Below are positions 27,206 to 35,693 of a stretch of DNA of 64,000 nucleotides, in pieces. Origin of the DNA: an uncultured Lachnospiraceae bacterium. Lineage in GTDB: Bacteria; Bacillota; Clostridia; Lachnospirales; Lachnospiraceae. The DNA is taken from assembly GCA_910577735.1 (NCBI GenBank), contig CAJTOO010000014.1:76735-140734 (forward strand). Direction: 5' to 3'. The translations under genes and the position numbers were made by a program. The notes below the pieces were generated by a model. That model did not search any database. It had not been told where the DNA came from and was given only the letters and a program-made list of their open reading frames with translations. How positions within the stretch are numbered: position 1 is the first letter of the stretch; each line of letters begins with the position of its first letter.

Positions 27206-27393
27206 GCTGCCCTTTTATAATATTGTGAACGTAAAGACAGCTGCTCAAGTCCCGTGCATGATTTCGTAGTTTTTGTCGAAACCGTTTGCATTACGGCGCC
27301 TGTAAATGTGATATAATATGATAAAAAGTAAGTTTTTTCGAAATTATCAGAAAAGTGTTGACATTATGAGAAAACAGAGATAGAATAAAAGTA

Positions 27394-27421
27394 CGAAAAC
27401 GATTAAGTTAAAATGTTTTCG
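27394..27421. promoter_or_regulatory. Dyad operator upstream of the sugar-binding protein gene
   Basis: CGAAAAC and GTTTTCG form inverted arms separated by 14 bases, 50 bases before the start codon. A LacI-family or other sugar regulator is a plausible binder. The AT-rich 27300-27470 region otherwise carries only the ribosome binding site AAGGAGG. Confidence 0.4.
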
Positions 27422-27470
27422 GAACAAACTCATTTTCATTCAAAAAAATTTATAAGGAGGAATTGAAAAA

Positions 27471-28919
27471 GTGAAAAAGAAATTAGTGAGTATTTTACTG
27501 GCAACAGCTATGGTAGCTACACTGGCTGGCTGCGGCGGCGGAGAGCCTGCAGCAACAGAGACACCTGCAGCAGAAGAGCCGGCAGCAGAGGCACCTGCAG
27601 CAGAAGAGCCTGCAGCAGAAGAGCCGGCAGCAGAGGCGCCTGAGGCGGAAGCACCGGCAGCAGATGGCGAGTTAGCTTACAGCGGCAACATCTCCATCAT
27701 GCATTTCTCCACATCTGAGGAATCTGAGGGTAACGGCGGTTCCGACGGTTTCAGAACATGTCTGGCACAGTGGATGGATTCTCATGCAAACATCACACTG
27801 GACGAGGAAGTTCTGGCAAACGATGATTACAAGACACAGATTGCTACACGTGCAGCAGCAGATGATCTTCCGGATGTGTTCCTGCTTCAGGGTATGAACA
27901 CCATCAACTGGTCAAAGCAGGGACTGTTATATGATATGACAGATTCCATTAAATCTTCTCCTTATGCTGCTGATTACAACATGGATTACCTGATTCCTTT
28001 CACAGCAGACGGCAAATACTATGCATATCCTGCTCTGACAGGCGGTACCTGTACAGTAGTAATTTATGATGAAGCTATGTGGAAAGAGGCAGGTTTTGAT
28101 TCCTTCCCGACCACATGGGCTGATGTAGAGAAGGCAGCTGAGTATTTTGGCGGTCAGGGCATCGACACCATCGCATTTGGTAACTCCGGACAGTGGCAGC
28201 TTAACTCCTGCTTCGTATCCTGCCTTGGTTATCAGTACACAGGTACACAGTGGTTCTCCGATATTATCGCAGGCACAGGTAACTTCGAAGCTCCTGAGTT
28301 TGTGGCAGCTTTGACAGAGACACAGCGTCTCTTCCATGACACCAGTATCTTCAACAAGGACTTCAATGCAATCTCTAATGAGGATGCTCGTGAGTACTAC
28401 ATCTCCGGGGATGCAGCAGCATTTATCGGCGGTAACTGGGATGCTTCCTATATCCAGGCTTCTCTTGAGGGTGACCCGAAGTTTGATACAACCAAGTTCG
28501 CAGTACTGCCTCAGGCAGCAGACGCTACCAAGTATGAGAAGTTCCAGAACATCGGTCTTGGTTACGGTATGGCAATCAGCGCTAAGGTAGCGCAGGATCC
28601 CGACAAGCTCGCAGCTTGTATCGACCTTTGCCAGTATCTGACAGGTACAGCTTTCTCTGAGTATGTAGGTGCTAACTACGCATTGGCTGGTTTCTGCGGT
28701 TCCGATGTTGACTTGTCCAAGTTTGATACTTATACACAGGATTTCTACAACTTCTCTTATGTGGACAACAAGGGCTGTGAGATTTATGACTCTTATGTAG
28801 ATGGTTCTGTATGGTCCGTACTTAATACAGAAATGCAGGAAATGGTTAACGGCGACAAAGATCCTGCGACTGTGGCAGCAGATACACAGGCTGCATACAA
28901 AGCATATTTAGGCCAGTAA
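27471..28919 (+). CDS. Sugar ABC transporter substrate-binding lipoprotein
   Basis: A 482-residue extracellular solute-binding protein of CUT1 type. The likely start is a GTG ten bases after AAGGAGG. The signal peptide ends in a lipobox, LAGC, with Cys21. A mature linker of repeated Ala/Glu/Pro units (about residues 25-65) precedes the binding domain (YSGNISIMHFSTSEESEG, later AAFIGGNWDASY). The linker probably spaces the domain off the thick wall. Two CUT1 permeases follow after an attenuating hairpin; the ATPase is likely the MsmK-type protein 5.6 kb downstream. The sugar is unknown. Confidence 0.93.
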   Translation: MKKKLVSILLATAMVATLAGCGGGEPAATETPAAEEPAAEAPAAEEPAAEEPAAEAPEAEAPAADGELAYSGNISIMHFSTSEESEGNGGSDGFRTCLAQWMDSHANITLDEEVLANDDYKTQIATRAAADDLPDVFLLQGMNTINWSKQGLLYDMTDSIKSSPYAADYNMDYLIPFTADGKYYAYPALTGGTCTVVIYDEAMWKEAGFDSFPTTWADVEKAAEYFGGQGIDTIAFGNSGQWQLNSCFVSCLGYQYTGTQWFSDIIAGTGNFEAPEFVAALTETQRLFHDTSIFNKDFNAISNEDAREYYISGDAAAFIGGNWDASYIQASLEGDPKFDTTKFAVLPQAADATKYEKFQNIGLGYGMAISAKVAQDPDKLAACIDLCQYLTGTAFSEYVGANYALAGFCGSDVDLSKFDTYTQDFYNFSYVDNKGCEIYDSYVDGSVWSVLNTEMQEMVNGDKDPATVAADTQAAYKAYLGQ

Positions 28920-28965
28920 GATAGTAATATTAAGTTAGATAATGTAATGTAAGGAAATAGGTATA

Positions 28966-28992
28966 CCGCCTGGGAGAAGTTCTCCCGGGCGG
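28966..28992 (+). other. Hairpin between binding-protein and permease genes
   Basis: CCGCCTGGGAGA pairs with TCTCCCGGGCGG around AGT, with one G-U pair and only a weak T stretch. Such hairpins commonly protect the binding-protein mRNA and reduce read-through to permeases. Confidence 0.65.
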
Positions 28993-29102
28993 ATTCTTAC
29001 CTGAAAAGGGTTAGTTTTGAGTAAGCGAAGCGTCTTCGTTTCGCGTTTGGGGTATGTCTCAGTTAGAGCATGAAACATAAATAGGAAATGGGGGACGATT
29101 GT

Positions 29103-30071
29103 ATGCTGAAATCTATCAAACCGAAAAAATGGGTTGTGGCTGCATATCTGGCTGTGCCCGTGGTACTCTATGTGTTCACGGTATTTGCACCGCTTGTTGC
29201 AGCTCTTTTTTACAGCTTTTTCGAGTGGAAGGGCGGGCCTGTTAAAACGTTCAGCGGCCTGGCTAACTACACGCAATTGATTCATGACGAGGTATTTTGG
29301 AGCGCTTTCTGGCACAATATTTTCCTGGTTGTGGTATGTATCATCGGACAGATCGGTCTTGCTTTCATTGTGGTACTGCTGATCAATTCCAAGGTTACGA
29401 AACTGCAGGGGATTCACAGAACTTTTGGTTTCTTCCCAAGTACAATCTCCGCAGTCTGCATTGGTTTTATCTGGCAGATGATTTATGATTCCAAGAGAGG
29501 TCTGCTCAACTACTTTTTAGAGAAGATTGGCAGAGAGGATCTGCAGAAGGTATGGCTCAATGAACCGAGTCTTGTCATGCTGCTGGTATCTATTCCGCTG
29601 GTCTGGCAGTTTATTGGTTATTATATGGTTATTCTTTTGTCTGCGGTGTCTTCTATCAGTACGGAAGTCTTAGAGTCCGCAGAGATTGACGGCGCTACGG
29701 GAATTCAGCGTGCGCGTTACATAGTGTTACCTTTGATTAAGAACACTTTGCTTGTATGTATCACCCTCTGTGTAGCGGGTAATATGAAAGCGTTTGATAA
29801 TATTTATGTTATGACTTCGGGCGGCCCGGGTTATTCTTCCATGGTTATGGCGATGTATGGATACAAAGTTTCCTTTGAGCAGTCTAACTTAGGTTACGGT
29901 TCCTGTATTTCTGTGGGTATCTTCGTGCTGGCGCTGGCCGTCATCGGCGGTTCCCAGGTGCTTATGAATTATTTCATGACGGACAGTTATGACCGTAACG
30001 AGAAGAAGCATCTGAAACAGATTGAGAAGGAACGGAAGCAGGCGATCAAAAATCGTCAGGCAAAGGCGTAA
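29103..30071 (+). CDS. Sugar ABC transporter permease (MalF type)
   Basis: A 322-residue CUT1 permease with six helices. The ATG at 29103 follows GGGGGA. The conserved EAA loop reads EVLESAEIDGATGIQRARYI near residue 198, contacting the ATPase. The opening KPKKWVVAAYLAVPVVLYVF and the charged C-terminal tail rich in Lys and Gln are typical. It pairs with the next gene, 15 bases downstream. Confidence 0.93.
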   Translation: MLKSIKPKKWVVAAYLAVPVVLYVFTVFAPLVAALFYSFFEWKGGPVKTFSGLANYTQLIHDEVFWSAFWHNIFLVVVCIIGQIGLAFIVVLLINSKVTKLQGIHRTFGFFPSTISAVCIGFIWQMIYDSKRGLLNYFLEKIGREDLQKVWLNEPSLVMLLVSIPLVWQFIGYYMVILLSAVSSISTEVLESAEIDGATGIQRARYIVLPLIKNTLLVCITLCVAGNMKAFDNIYVMTSGGPGYSSMVMAMYGYKVSFEQSNLGYGSCISVGIFVLALAVIGGSQVLMNYFMTDSYDRNEKKHLKQIEKERKQAIKNRQAKA

Positions 30072-30086
30072 AGGAGGGTATCTGCT

Positions 30087-30971
30087 ATGGCTAAAGAAAT
30101 GAAGATGACAAAAGTAGAAGATAAATCAGCAGGCACCCGCGTGAAAAAGGGTGTGCTCACTGTAATCATTAACCTGTTGCTCTGGTTCTTTTCATTGACC
30201 TGTATTTTCCCGCTGATCTGGATGCTCTATTCCTCCCTGAAGGAAAAGAGAGTATTCAATGCTGATATTATGGGTCTTCCTACAGAACCGACACTGGTGA
30301 ACTATGTAAAGATTCTATCCAATAAGGATTACCGCCTGATGCAGTCGGTAGCCAATAGTGCACGTACTACAATCCTGTCAGTTCTTCTGATTGTGCTGAT
30401 TGCGTTTATCGTGGGCTATATTCTTGCAAGAATTAACTTTATGTTTAACAAACCGCTTTATATCATGTTCCTGATGGGTATGTTGATACCGATTCACTCA
30501 TTGATGGTTCCTATCTATATTATCTTTTCCAAGATGGGGCTGTCTAACCACTGGTACACATTGCTGCTGCCATATGTTTCCTTTGCACTGCCCATGTCCA
30601 TTTTCCTGGTGCAGGGGTATGTGAAGGGGATACCTACAGAACTGGAAGAAGCTGCAGCAATTGATGGTTCCACATTCTCCAAGACGATGTTCGGGATTAT
30701 CTTACCGGTTTGTAAGCCGATTCTGGTGACGGTGGCGATTATCAATGTATTCAGCTGCTGGAACGAGTTCTCGTTCGCCCTGATTCTGATTAAGGAGAGA
30801 GCTCTGTACACAGTGCCGCTTGGCTTAAAGCAGTTTACCGGACAGTTTACTTCGGATTACCCGAAGATTATGGCCGCTATGTTGATTACCATGGCACCTA
30901 TCGTGATTTTCTACTTTGTATTCAGCAAACAGATTATCAAAGGTATGGTTGCTGGTGCAGTGAAAGGTTAA
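30087..30971 (+). CDS. Sugar ABC transporter permease (MalG type)
   Basis: A 294-residue CUT1 permease, partner of the preceding one. AAAGGAGG precedes the ATG. The EAA loop is ELEEAAAIDGSTFSKTMFGI near residue 190 and the C-terminus ends KQIIKGMVAGAVKG, typical of MalG-like subunits. A very strong terminator ends the operon, so no ATPase is cotranscribed. A shared MsmK-type ATPase is encoded at 34488. Confidence 0.94.
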   Translation: MAKEMKMTKVEDKSAGTRVKKGVLTVIINLLLWFFSLTCIFPLIWMLYSSLKEKRVFNADIMGLPTEPTLVNYVKILSNKDYRLMQSVANSARTTILSVLLIVLIAFIVGYILARINFMFNKPLYIMFLMGMLIPIHSLMVPIYIIFSKMGLSNHWYTLLLPYVSFALPMSIFLVQGYVKGIPTELEEAAAIDGSTFSKTMFGIILPVCKPILVTVAIINVFSCWNEFSFALILIKERALYTVPLGLKQFTGQFTSDYPKIMAAMLITMAPIVIFYFVFSKQIIKGMVAGAVKG

Positions 30972-31010
30972 AAGGCGCCTGCCAGTTATAAAGGGGAGAA
31001 TTAATAAAAT

Positions 31011-31055
31011 AACAAAGCCGGAGACAAGATGGAAAAGGTTGTCTCCGGCTTTGTT
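31011..31055 (+). terminator. Very strong terminator after the sugar transporter operon
   Basis: A perfect 17-bp stem, AACAAAGCCGGAGACAA with TTGTCTCCGGCTTTGTT, with an 11-base loop. The A-rich 5' arm and T-rich 3' arm allow action on both strands. Confidence 0.8.
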
Positions 31056-31086
31056 GACTGTAAGTTGTGCTATTTACATATTTATA

Positions 31087-31115
31087 TTGACATATACCCT
31101 ACCTGGGTATACTAT
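31087..31115 (+). promoter_or_regulatory. Promoter with embedded CsoR-type operator
   Basis: A TTGACA -35 box at 31087-31092 is followed after 17 bases by TACTAT. Between them lies ATACCC-TACCT-GGGTAT (31094-31110), the pseudo-palindrome expected for a CsoR copper repressor. Binding there would block RNA polymerase until Cu(I) releases CsoR. Confidence 0.75.
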
Positions 31116-31238
31116 ATAAGAGAAATGGAAAAAGGCATACAGAATCATAGAGAAGATGGCAACCGGACAGTTACATAAAAGTAATAGTATCAGGAATAAA
31201 TAATAGAATATGAAAGTATGCAGAGGGAGAATCAACAG

Positions 31239-31616
31239 ATGACACAAAGAGATGAAAGTGTGATGAGAAAGAAGGAAGAAGCAACGGAATTCAATACAGG
31301 AATAGAAGCAGAAGCTGAAAACATTTGTGCCTGCTGCCGCCATAAGAATACCCCCCGGGAGGAACGGGAACTAAAGAAATTAAACAGCCGGATCAATCGT
31401 ATCATCGGACAATTAAAGGGCATTCAAAATATGATAGATGACAATCGTTACTGCGGAGACATTCTGATTCAGATTGGCGCGGTGGAGAGTGCACTGCAGG
31501 CACTGGGATATCTGATTCTGCAGGAACATATGGAATCCTGTGTGGTGGAAGAAGTACGACGGGGGAATACGGCGATCATGTCAGAGGCCGTGGAACTTAT
31601 GAAGAAACTGAAATAA
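31239..31616 (+). CDS. csoR: CsoR-type copper-sensing repressor
   Basis: A 125-residue repressor. The ATG at 31239 has GGGAG nine bases upstream; an earlier ATG at 31218 lacks a site. It has a roughly 45-residue N-terminal extension with extra cysteines (CACCRHK). The core shows RINRIIGQLKGIQNMIDD and the copper-binding triad Cys72, His97 and Cys101, with the same 25 and 4 residue spacings as B. subtilis CsoR. It is encoded directly before copA and behind a matching operator. Cu(I) binding should relieve repression of csoR-copA. Confidence 0.93.
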   Translation: MTQRDESVMRKKEEATEFNTGIEAEAENICACCRHKNTPREERELKKLNSRINRIIGQLKGIQNMIDDNRYCGDILIQIGAVESALQALGYLILQEHMESCVVEEVRRGNTAIMSEAVELMKKLK

Positions 31617-31647
31617 AAGAGGGCCTGGTGGCAGAACGGAGTATTGT

Positions 31648-34221
31648 ATGAAAAATGAGAAATTCAACATAACGGGTATGACCTGTGCGGCCTGCAGTGC
31701 GCATGTGGAGAAGGCAGTAAAGGGTGTTGACGGCGTGCAGTCTGTCAGTGTGAACTTACTGATGAATAATATGGTGGTGGCATATGAGAACCAGGCCACA
31801 CCGCAGAGCATATGCCAGGCTGTGGAGGCGGCAGGGTACGGTGCAGCGCCTGCCGGTACAGAGTCCCAGGAGAAGGCATCCGGTGATTTTGAGGATCATG
31901 AGACACCGAAGCTTCGGCGCAGGCTGATTGCCTCTTTAGGCTTGTTATTGCCGCTTATGTATGTGTCCATGGGGCATTTGATGTGGGGCTGGTATGTGCC
32001 GGAAGGCCTTGCGGCAAATCCCTGGGCGATTGCCTTGTACCAGCTTATATTGACGGGATTTGTGATGGTCATTAACCAGAAGTTTTTTATCAGCGGGTTT
32101 ACCAGTCTGCTGCACCGGGCGCCTAATATGGATACACTGGTGGCGTTGGGGAGCAGTGCAGCCTTTGTCTACAGTACGGCAGTCATGTTCTGCATGGGCT
32201 CCTATATGGGAGCGGGGAGCAGGGATATGGCAATGCACTGCCTGCATGATATGTACTTCGAGTCGGCGGCGATGATTCTGACGCTTATCACAGTGGGTAA
32301 GATGCTGGAAGCCTACAGTAAAGGAAAGACCACTAATGCAGTCAAGAGTCTGATGGATCTGGCGCCTAAGACAGCCCACGTGATGAGAGACGGGGTGGAG
32401 GTCACTGTGGCTGCGGATGAGGTTGTGACGGGAGATTTCTTTGTGGTAAAACCCGGAGAGAGCATTCCCGTGGATGGTGAGATTATAGAAGGTGAGAGCG
32501 CCGTAGATGAGTCGGCTCTGACAGGGGAGAGTCTGCCTGTGGATAAGACTGTGGGAGACAGGGTCAGTGCGGCAACTCTGAACCAGAATGGCGCCATGCT
32601 GTGCCGTGCCACCCGCGTGGGAAGAGATACCACCTTGCAGCAGATTATAGATATGGTAGAGAATGCAGTGGCCACAAAAGCGCCCATCGCGCAGATTGCG
32701 GACCGGGTATCCGGCGTGTTCGTGCCGGTAGTCATTACATTGGCAGTCATAACCGGGGCGGTCTGGCTGATTGCGGGCGCAAGTATTGGCAAAGCACTTT
32801 CCTATGCCATCAGTGTTCTGGTGATCAGCTGCCCCTGTTCCCTGGGCCTGGCTACGCCGGTGGCTATTATGGTGGGAAACGGTGTAGGTGCCGGTCAGGG
32901 TATTCTTTTTAAAAATGCCACGGCTCTGGAGCGGGCCGGCAAAGTAAACTTTGTAGTTCTGGATAAGACGGGTACCGTGACAGAAGGGAAACCCCAGGTA
33001 ACGGATTTATGTCCGGCAGAGGGTGTTTCAGAGACGGCATTATTACAGACAGCGGCAGCGTTGGAATATAGAAGCGAACATCCTCTGGCCAGGGCTGTCT
33101 GTGAGAGGGCACAGACAGAGCAGGTCCCAGAGCTGGCAGTGGAGAACTTCAAGGCACTTCCGGGATGGGGTGTGGAAGGAGTCTGTGCCGGTGAGGCGGC
33201 AGTGGGTGGAAACGGTGCGCTGTTTACAGAGCGGGGGCTTATGACAGATGCCTTCAGGCAGCTGGGGGAAAAGATGGCCGGTGAGGGCAAAACGCCTCTC
33301 TACTTTGCCAGAAAAGATCGATTACTTGGTATGATTGCAGTGGCGGATGTGATCAAGCCGGACAGCGTCCGTGCAGTGGAAGAGCTTAAGAATATGGGGA
33401 TTCAGGTCATCATGCTGACAGGAGATAATCGCCGGACGGCGCAGGCTATCGGGCGGCAGGTGGGACTTGATGCCATTGTCTCGGATGTACTGCCGGGAGA
33501 TAAAGAGTCTGTGATTCGGCGGTTGTCTGAGTATGGACAGACGGCTATGGTGGGAGACGGCATAAACGATGCACCGGCACTCACCAGGGCGGAAGTGGGG
33601 ATTGCCATAGGCGCGGGTGCGGACGTGGCCCTTGATGCGGCTGATATTGTACTGATGAAGTCAAAGCTGCAGGATGTATCCGCGGCAATCAGGCTTTCCA
33701 GACAGGTGTTGAAGAATATTCACGAAAATCTGTTCTGGGCTTTCTTTTACAACTGCATTGGGATTCCGTTGGCGGCGGGTATTCTGGTGCCGATTCTGGG
33801 CTTGAGCCTAAATCCTATGTTTGCTGCGGGGGCTATGAGTCTGTCAAGTTTTTGTGTGGTGACCAACGCCCTTCGCCTGAATTTGTTTGCGGTGCGCAGT
33901 ACGAGACGCGATAAGGAGCATAAAAGGGTTCCTATGCCGGAATTTATAGACGGCTTTACAGGGATAGAGCAAACGGCGATGCCGAATAAAAAGGAGGAAA
34001 AACAAATGGTAAAAGTATTGAATATTGAAGGTATGATGTGCGCACATTGCCAGGCACATGTGAAGGAGGCCTTAGAAGGCCTTGAGGGCGTAACACAGGC
34101 AGAGGTCAGCTTAGAAGACAAGCGGGCAAGCGTTACCATGGCGCAGGAGATTTCGGACGAGAGTCTTACGGAGGCCGTGACGAAGGCGGGCTATAAAGTA
34201 CTGGCATGTAAGACGGCGTAA
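31648..34221 (+). CDS. copA: Copper-exporting P1B-type ATPase with C-terminal CopZ domain
   Basis: An 857-residue membrane ATPase that pumps Cu(I) out. The N-terminal metal-binding domain has GMTCAACSAHV (Cys13 and Cys16). The core has TGES near 291, the membrane CPC motif in ISCPCSLG near 395, the phosphorylated Asp in DKTGT near 438, SEHPLA, and GDGIND near 636. After the last helices the frame continues through a linker into a second heavy-metal domain with GMMCAHC. That last domain has its own ribosome binding site and ATG in frame (see copZ). A weak terminator follows. Confidence 0.96.
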   Translation: MKNEKFNITGMTCAACSAHVEKAVKGVDGVQSVSVNLLMNNMVVAYENQATPQSICQAVEAAGYGAAPAGTESQEKASGDFEDHETPKLRRRLIASLGLLLPLMYVSMGHLMWGWYVPEGLAANPWAIALYQLILTGFVMVINQKFFISGFTSLLHRAPNMDTLVALGSSAAFVYSTAVMFCMGSYMGAGSRDMAMHCLHDMYFESAAMILTLITVGKMLEAYSKGKTTNAVKSLMDLAPKTAHVMRDGVEVTVAADEVVTGDFFVVKPGESIPVDGEIIEGESAVDESALTGESLPVDKTVGDRVSAATLNQNGAMLCRATRVGRDTTLQQIIDMVENAVATKAPIAQIADRVSGVFVPVVITLAVITGAVWLIAGASIGKALSYAISVLVISCPCSLGLATPVAIMVGNGVGAGQGILFKNATALERAGKVNFVVLDKTGTVTEGKPQVTDLCPAEGVSETALLQTAAALEYRSEHPLARAVCERAQTEQVPELAVENFKALPGWGVEGVCAGEAAVGGNGALFTERGLMTDAFRQLGEKMAGEGKTPLYFARKDRLLGMIAVADVIKPDSVRAVEELKNMGIQVIMLTGDNRRTAQAIGRQVGLDAIVSDVLPGDKESVIRRLSEYGQTAMVGDGINDAPALTRAEVGIAIGAGADVALDAADIVLMKSKLQDVSAAIRLSRQVLKNIHENLFWAFFYNCIGIPLAAGILVPILGLSLNPMFAAGAMSLSSFCVVTNALRLNLFAVRSTRRDKEHKRVPMPEFIDGFTGIEQTAMPNKKEEKQMVKVLNIEGMMCAHCQAHVKEALEGLEGVTQAEVSLEDKRASVTMAQEISDESLTEAVTKAGYKVLACKTA
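34006..34221 (+). CDS. copZ: CopZ-like copper chaperone, internal in-frame start within copA
   Basis: The last 71 codons of copA begin with ATG preceded by AAGGAGG at eight-base spacing, a site as good as any in the window. Initiation here would give a free chaperone, MVKVLNIEGMMCAHCQAHVK and so on, with Cys12 and Cys15 binding Cu(I) for delivery to CopA. The same frame is open from copA, so both a fused domain and a free chaperone are possible. Separate CopZ genes next to copA are common; the in-frame fusion is unusual. Independent translation is inferred. Confidence 0.7.
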   Translation: MVKVLNIEGMMCAHCQAHVKEALEGLEGVTQAEVSLEDKRASVTMAQEISDESLTEAVTKAGYKVLACKTA

Positions 34222-34222
34222 G

Positions 34223-34245
34223 AAGGGGAAATGTATTTCCTTTTT
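34223..34245 (+). terminator. Terminator after copA
   Basis: GGAAAT-GT-ATTTCC with G-U extension, followed by TTTTT. The rest of the 34246-34487 gap holds a TATACT box near 34415 and a TTGATTA/TAATCAA dyad at 34431-34452, likely control elements for the downstream ATPase gene. Confidence 0.6.
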
Positions 34246-34487
34246 CGAGCCAATATTGCGTTTCGCCGGATTTGGTCAAGATGTATAAGATGGAGCTCAA
34301 TTATTGGTCAATTTGCCGTGAAGCCTCAAAAAGAGGGTGTAAAGTAAGCAATTTTTACAATCGAGAGAGAAATCTTTGTGAAATAGTGGTATGGTAAACG
34401 AAAGAAAAGTCCGCTATACTAATCACAGAGTTGATTATCGGAAGGTAATCAAGAGGGTAACTAAAAAATATCAATTAGGAGGCAATC

Positions 34488-35597
34488 ATGGCAAGTTTAT
34501 CTTTAAAAAATGTCTGCAAAGTATATCCTAACGGATTCGAGGCAGTAAAAGATTTCAATCTGGAAATCGCAGATCAGGAGTTCATCATTTTCGTAGGTCC
34601 TTCAGGTTGTGGTAAGTCTACAACACTTCGTATGATCGCAGGTCTGGAAGATATCTCTTCCGGTGAACTGAAGATTGGTGACAGAGTGGTTAATGATGTA
34701 GAGCCCAAGGACAGAGATATCGCGATGGTATTCCAGAACTACGCTCTGTATCCTCATATGTCCGTATATGACAATATGGCTTTCGGTCTTAAGTTAAGAA
34801 AAGTTCCGAAGGACGAGATTGACAAGATGGTAAAAGAAGCAGCTAAGATTCTGGATCTGACAGCTCTGCTTGACCGTAAGCCGAAGGCTCTTTCCGGTGG
34901 TCAGAGACAGCGTGTGGCAATGGGTCGTGCAATCGTTCGTAATCCTAAGGTATTCCTGATGGATGAGCCGCTGTCCAACCTGGATGCAAAACTTCGTGTG
35001 CAGATGCGTGTTGAGATTTCCAAACTGCATCAGAGACTGGGCACCACAATCATTTATGTAACACATGACCAGACAGAGGCTATGACTCTTGGTACCAGAA
35101 TCGTTGTTATGAAAGATGGTGTGGTTCAGCAGGTAGATACACCTCAGAACTTATATCAGAAACCTCAGAACCTGTTTGTAGCAGGATTCATGGGATCTCC
35201 GCAGATGAACTTCTTAGATGCTGTTGTTGAGGTAAGTGGTGATGTTGCAAGCCTGAAAGTAGCTGGCAAGACAATTCCGTTACCGCCCGCTAAGTCCAAG
35301 AAGCTGATCGATGGCGGTTATGCAGGTAAGACCGTGACATTCGGTATCCGTCCTGAGGATGTATATGATTCCGAAATGTTCATCGAGACTGCTAAGTGTG
35401 TGTTTGAGTCTACAATCAAAGTTTATGAATTGCTTGGTGCAGAAGTTTACTTATACTTTGATCTCGCTGAGTTCCCGATCACAGCAAGGGTAGATTCCCG
35501 TACAACAGCAAGACCTGGTGATACAGTTAAGTTTGCTTTTGATGTTGAGAAGATCCATGTCTTTGATAAAGAGACAGAGCAGACGATCACCAACTAG
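34488..35597 (+). CDS. MsmK/UgpC-type sugar ABC transporter ATPase
   Basis: A 369-residue CUT1 ATPase. AGGAGG precedes the ATG. Walker A is GPSGCGKST near residue 37, the Q-loop is VFQNYALYPHMSVYDN, the signature is LSGGQRQRVAMGRAIVR and Walker B is VFLMDEPLSNLD; the C-terminal TOBE-like regulatory domain includes VTFGIRPEDVYD. It has its own promoter and terminator and no permease genes adjoin it, which fits a shared ATPase energising several CUT1 importers, including the one at 27-31 kb. This multi-use role is known for MsmK and MsmX and inferred here. Confidence 0.94.
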   Translation: MASLSLKNVCKVYPNGFEAVKDFNLEIADQEFIIFVGPSGCGKSTTLRMIAGLEDISSGELKIGDRVVNDVEPKDRDIAMVFQNYALYPHMSVYDNMAFGLKLRKVPKDEIDKMVKEAAKILDLTALLDRKPKALSGGQRQRVAMGRAIVRNPKVFLMDEPLSNLDAKLRVQMRVEISKLHQRLGTTIIYVTHDQTEAMTLGTRIVVMKDGVVQQVDTPQNLYQKPQNLFVAGFMGSPQMNFLDAVVEVSGDVASLKVAGKTIPLPPAKSKKLIDGGYAGKTVTFGIRPEDVYDSEMFIETAKCVFESTIKVYELLGAEVYLYFDLAEFPITARVDSRTTARPGDTVKFAFDVEKIHVFDKETEQTITN

Positions 35598-35611
35598 TAA
35601 GAATGATCATA

Positions 35612-35638
35612 GGGGGATGCTTTTGCATCCCCCTTTTC
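35612..35638 (+). terminator. Terminator after the MsmK-type gene
   Basis: GGGGGATGC-TTTT-GCATCCCCC, a perfect 9-bp stem, followed by TTTT. Confidence 0.9.
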
Positions 35639-35693
35639 GAATTACGCAGCTTGTGACAGCAAGGCATAGAGTATAAGACAGAGAGGGTACCGT

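Noticed and set aside
27540..27665. Tandem repeat in the binding-protein gene as a mobile or regulatory repeat
   Set aside because: It encodes an Ala/Glu/Pro linker after the lipobox; such low-complexity linkers are common in clostridial lipoproteins.
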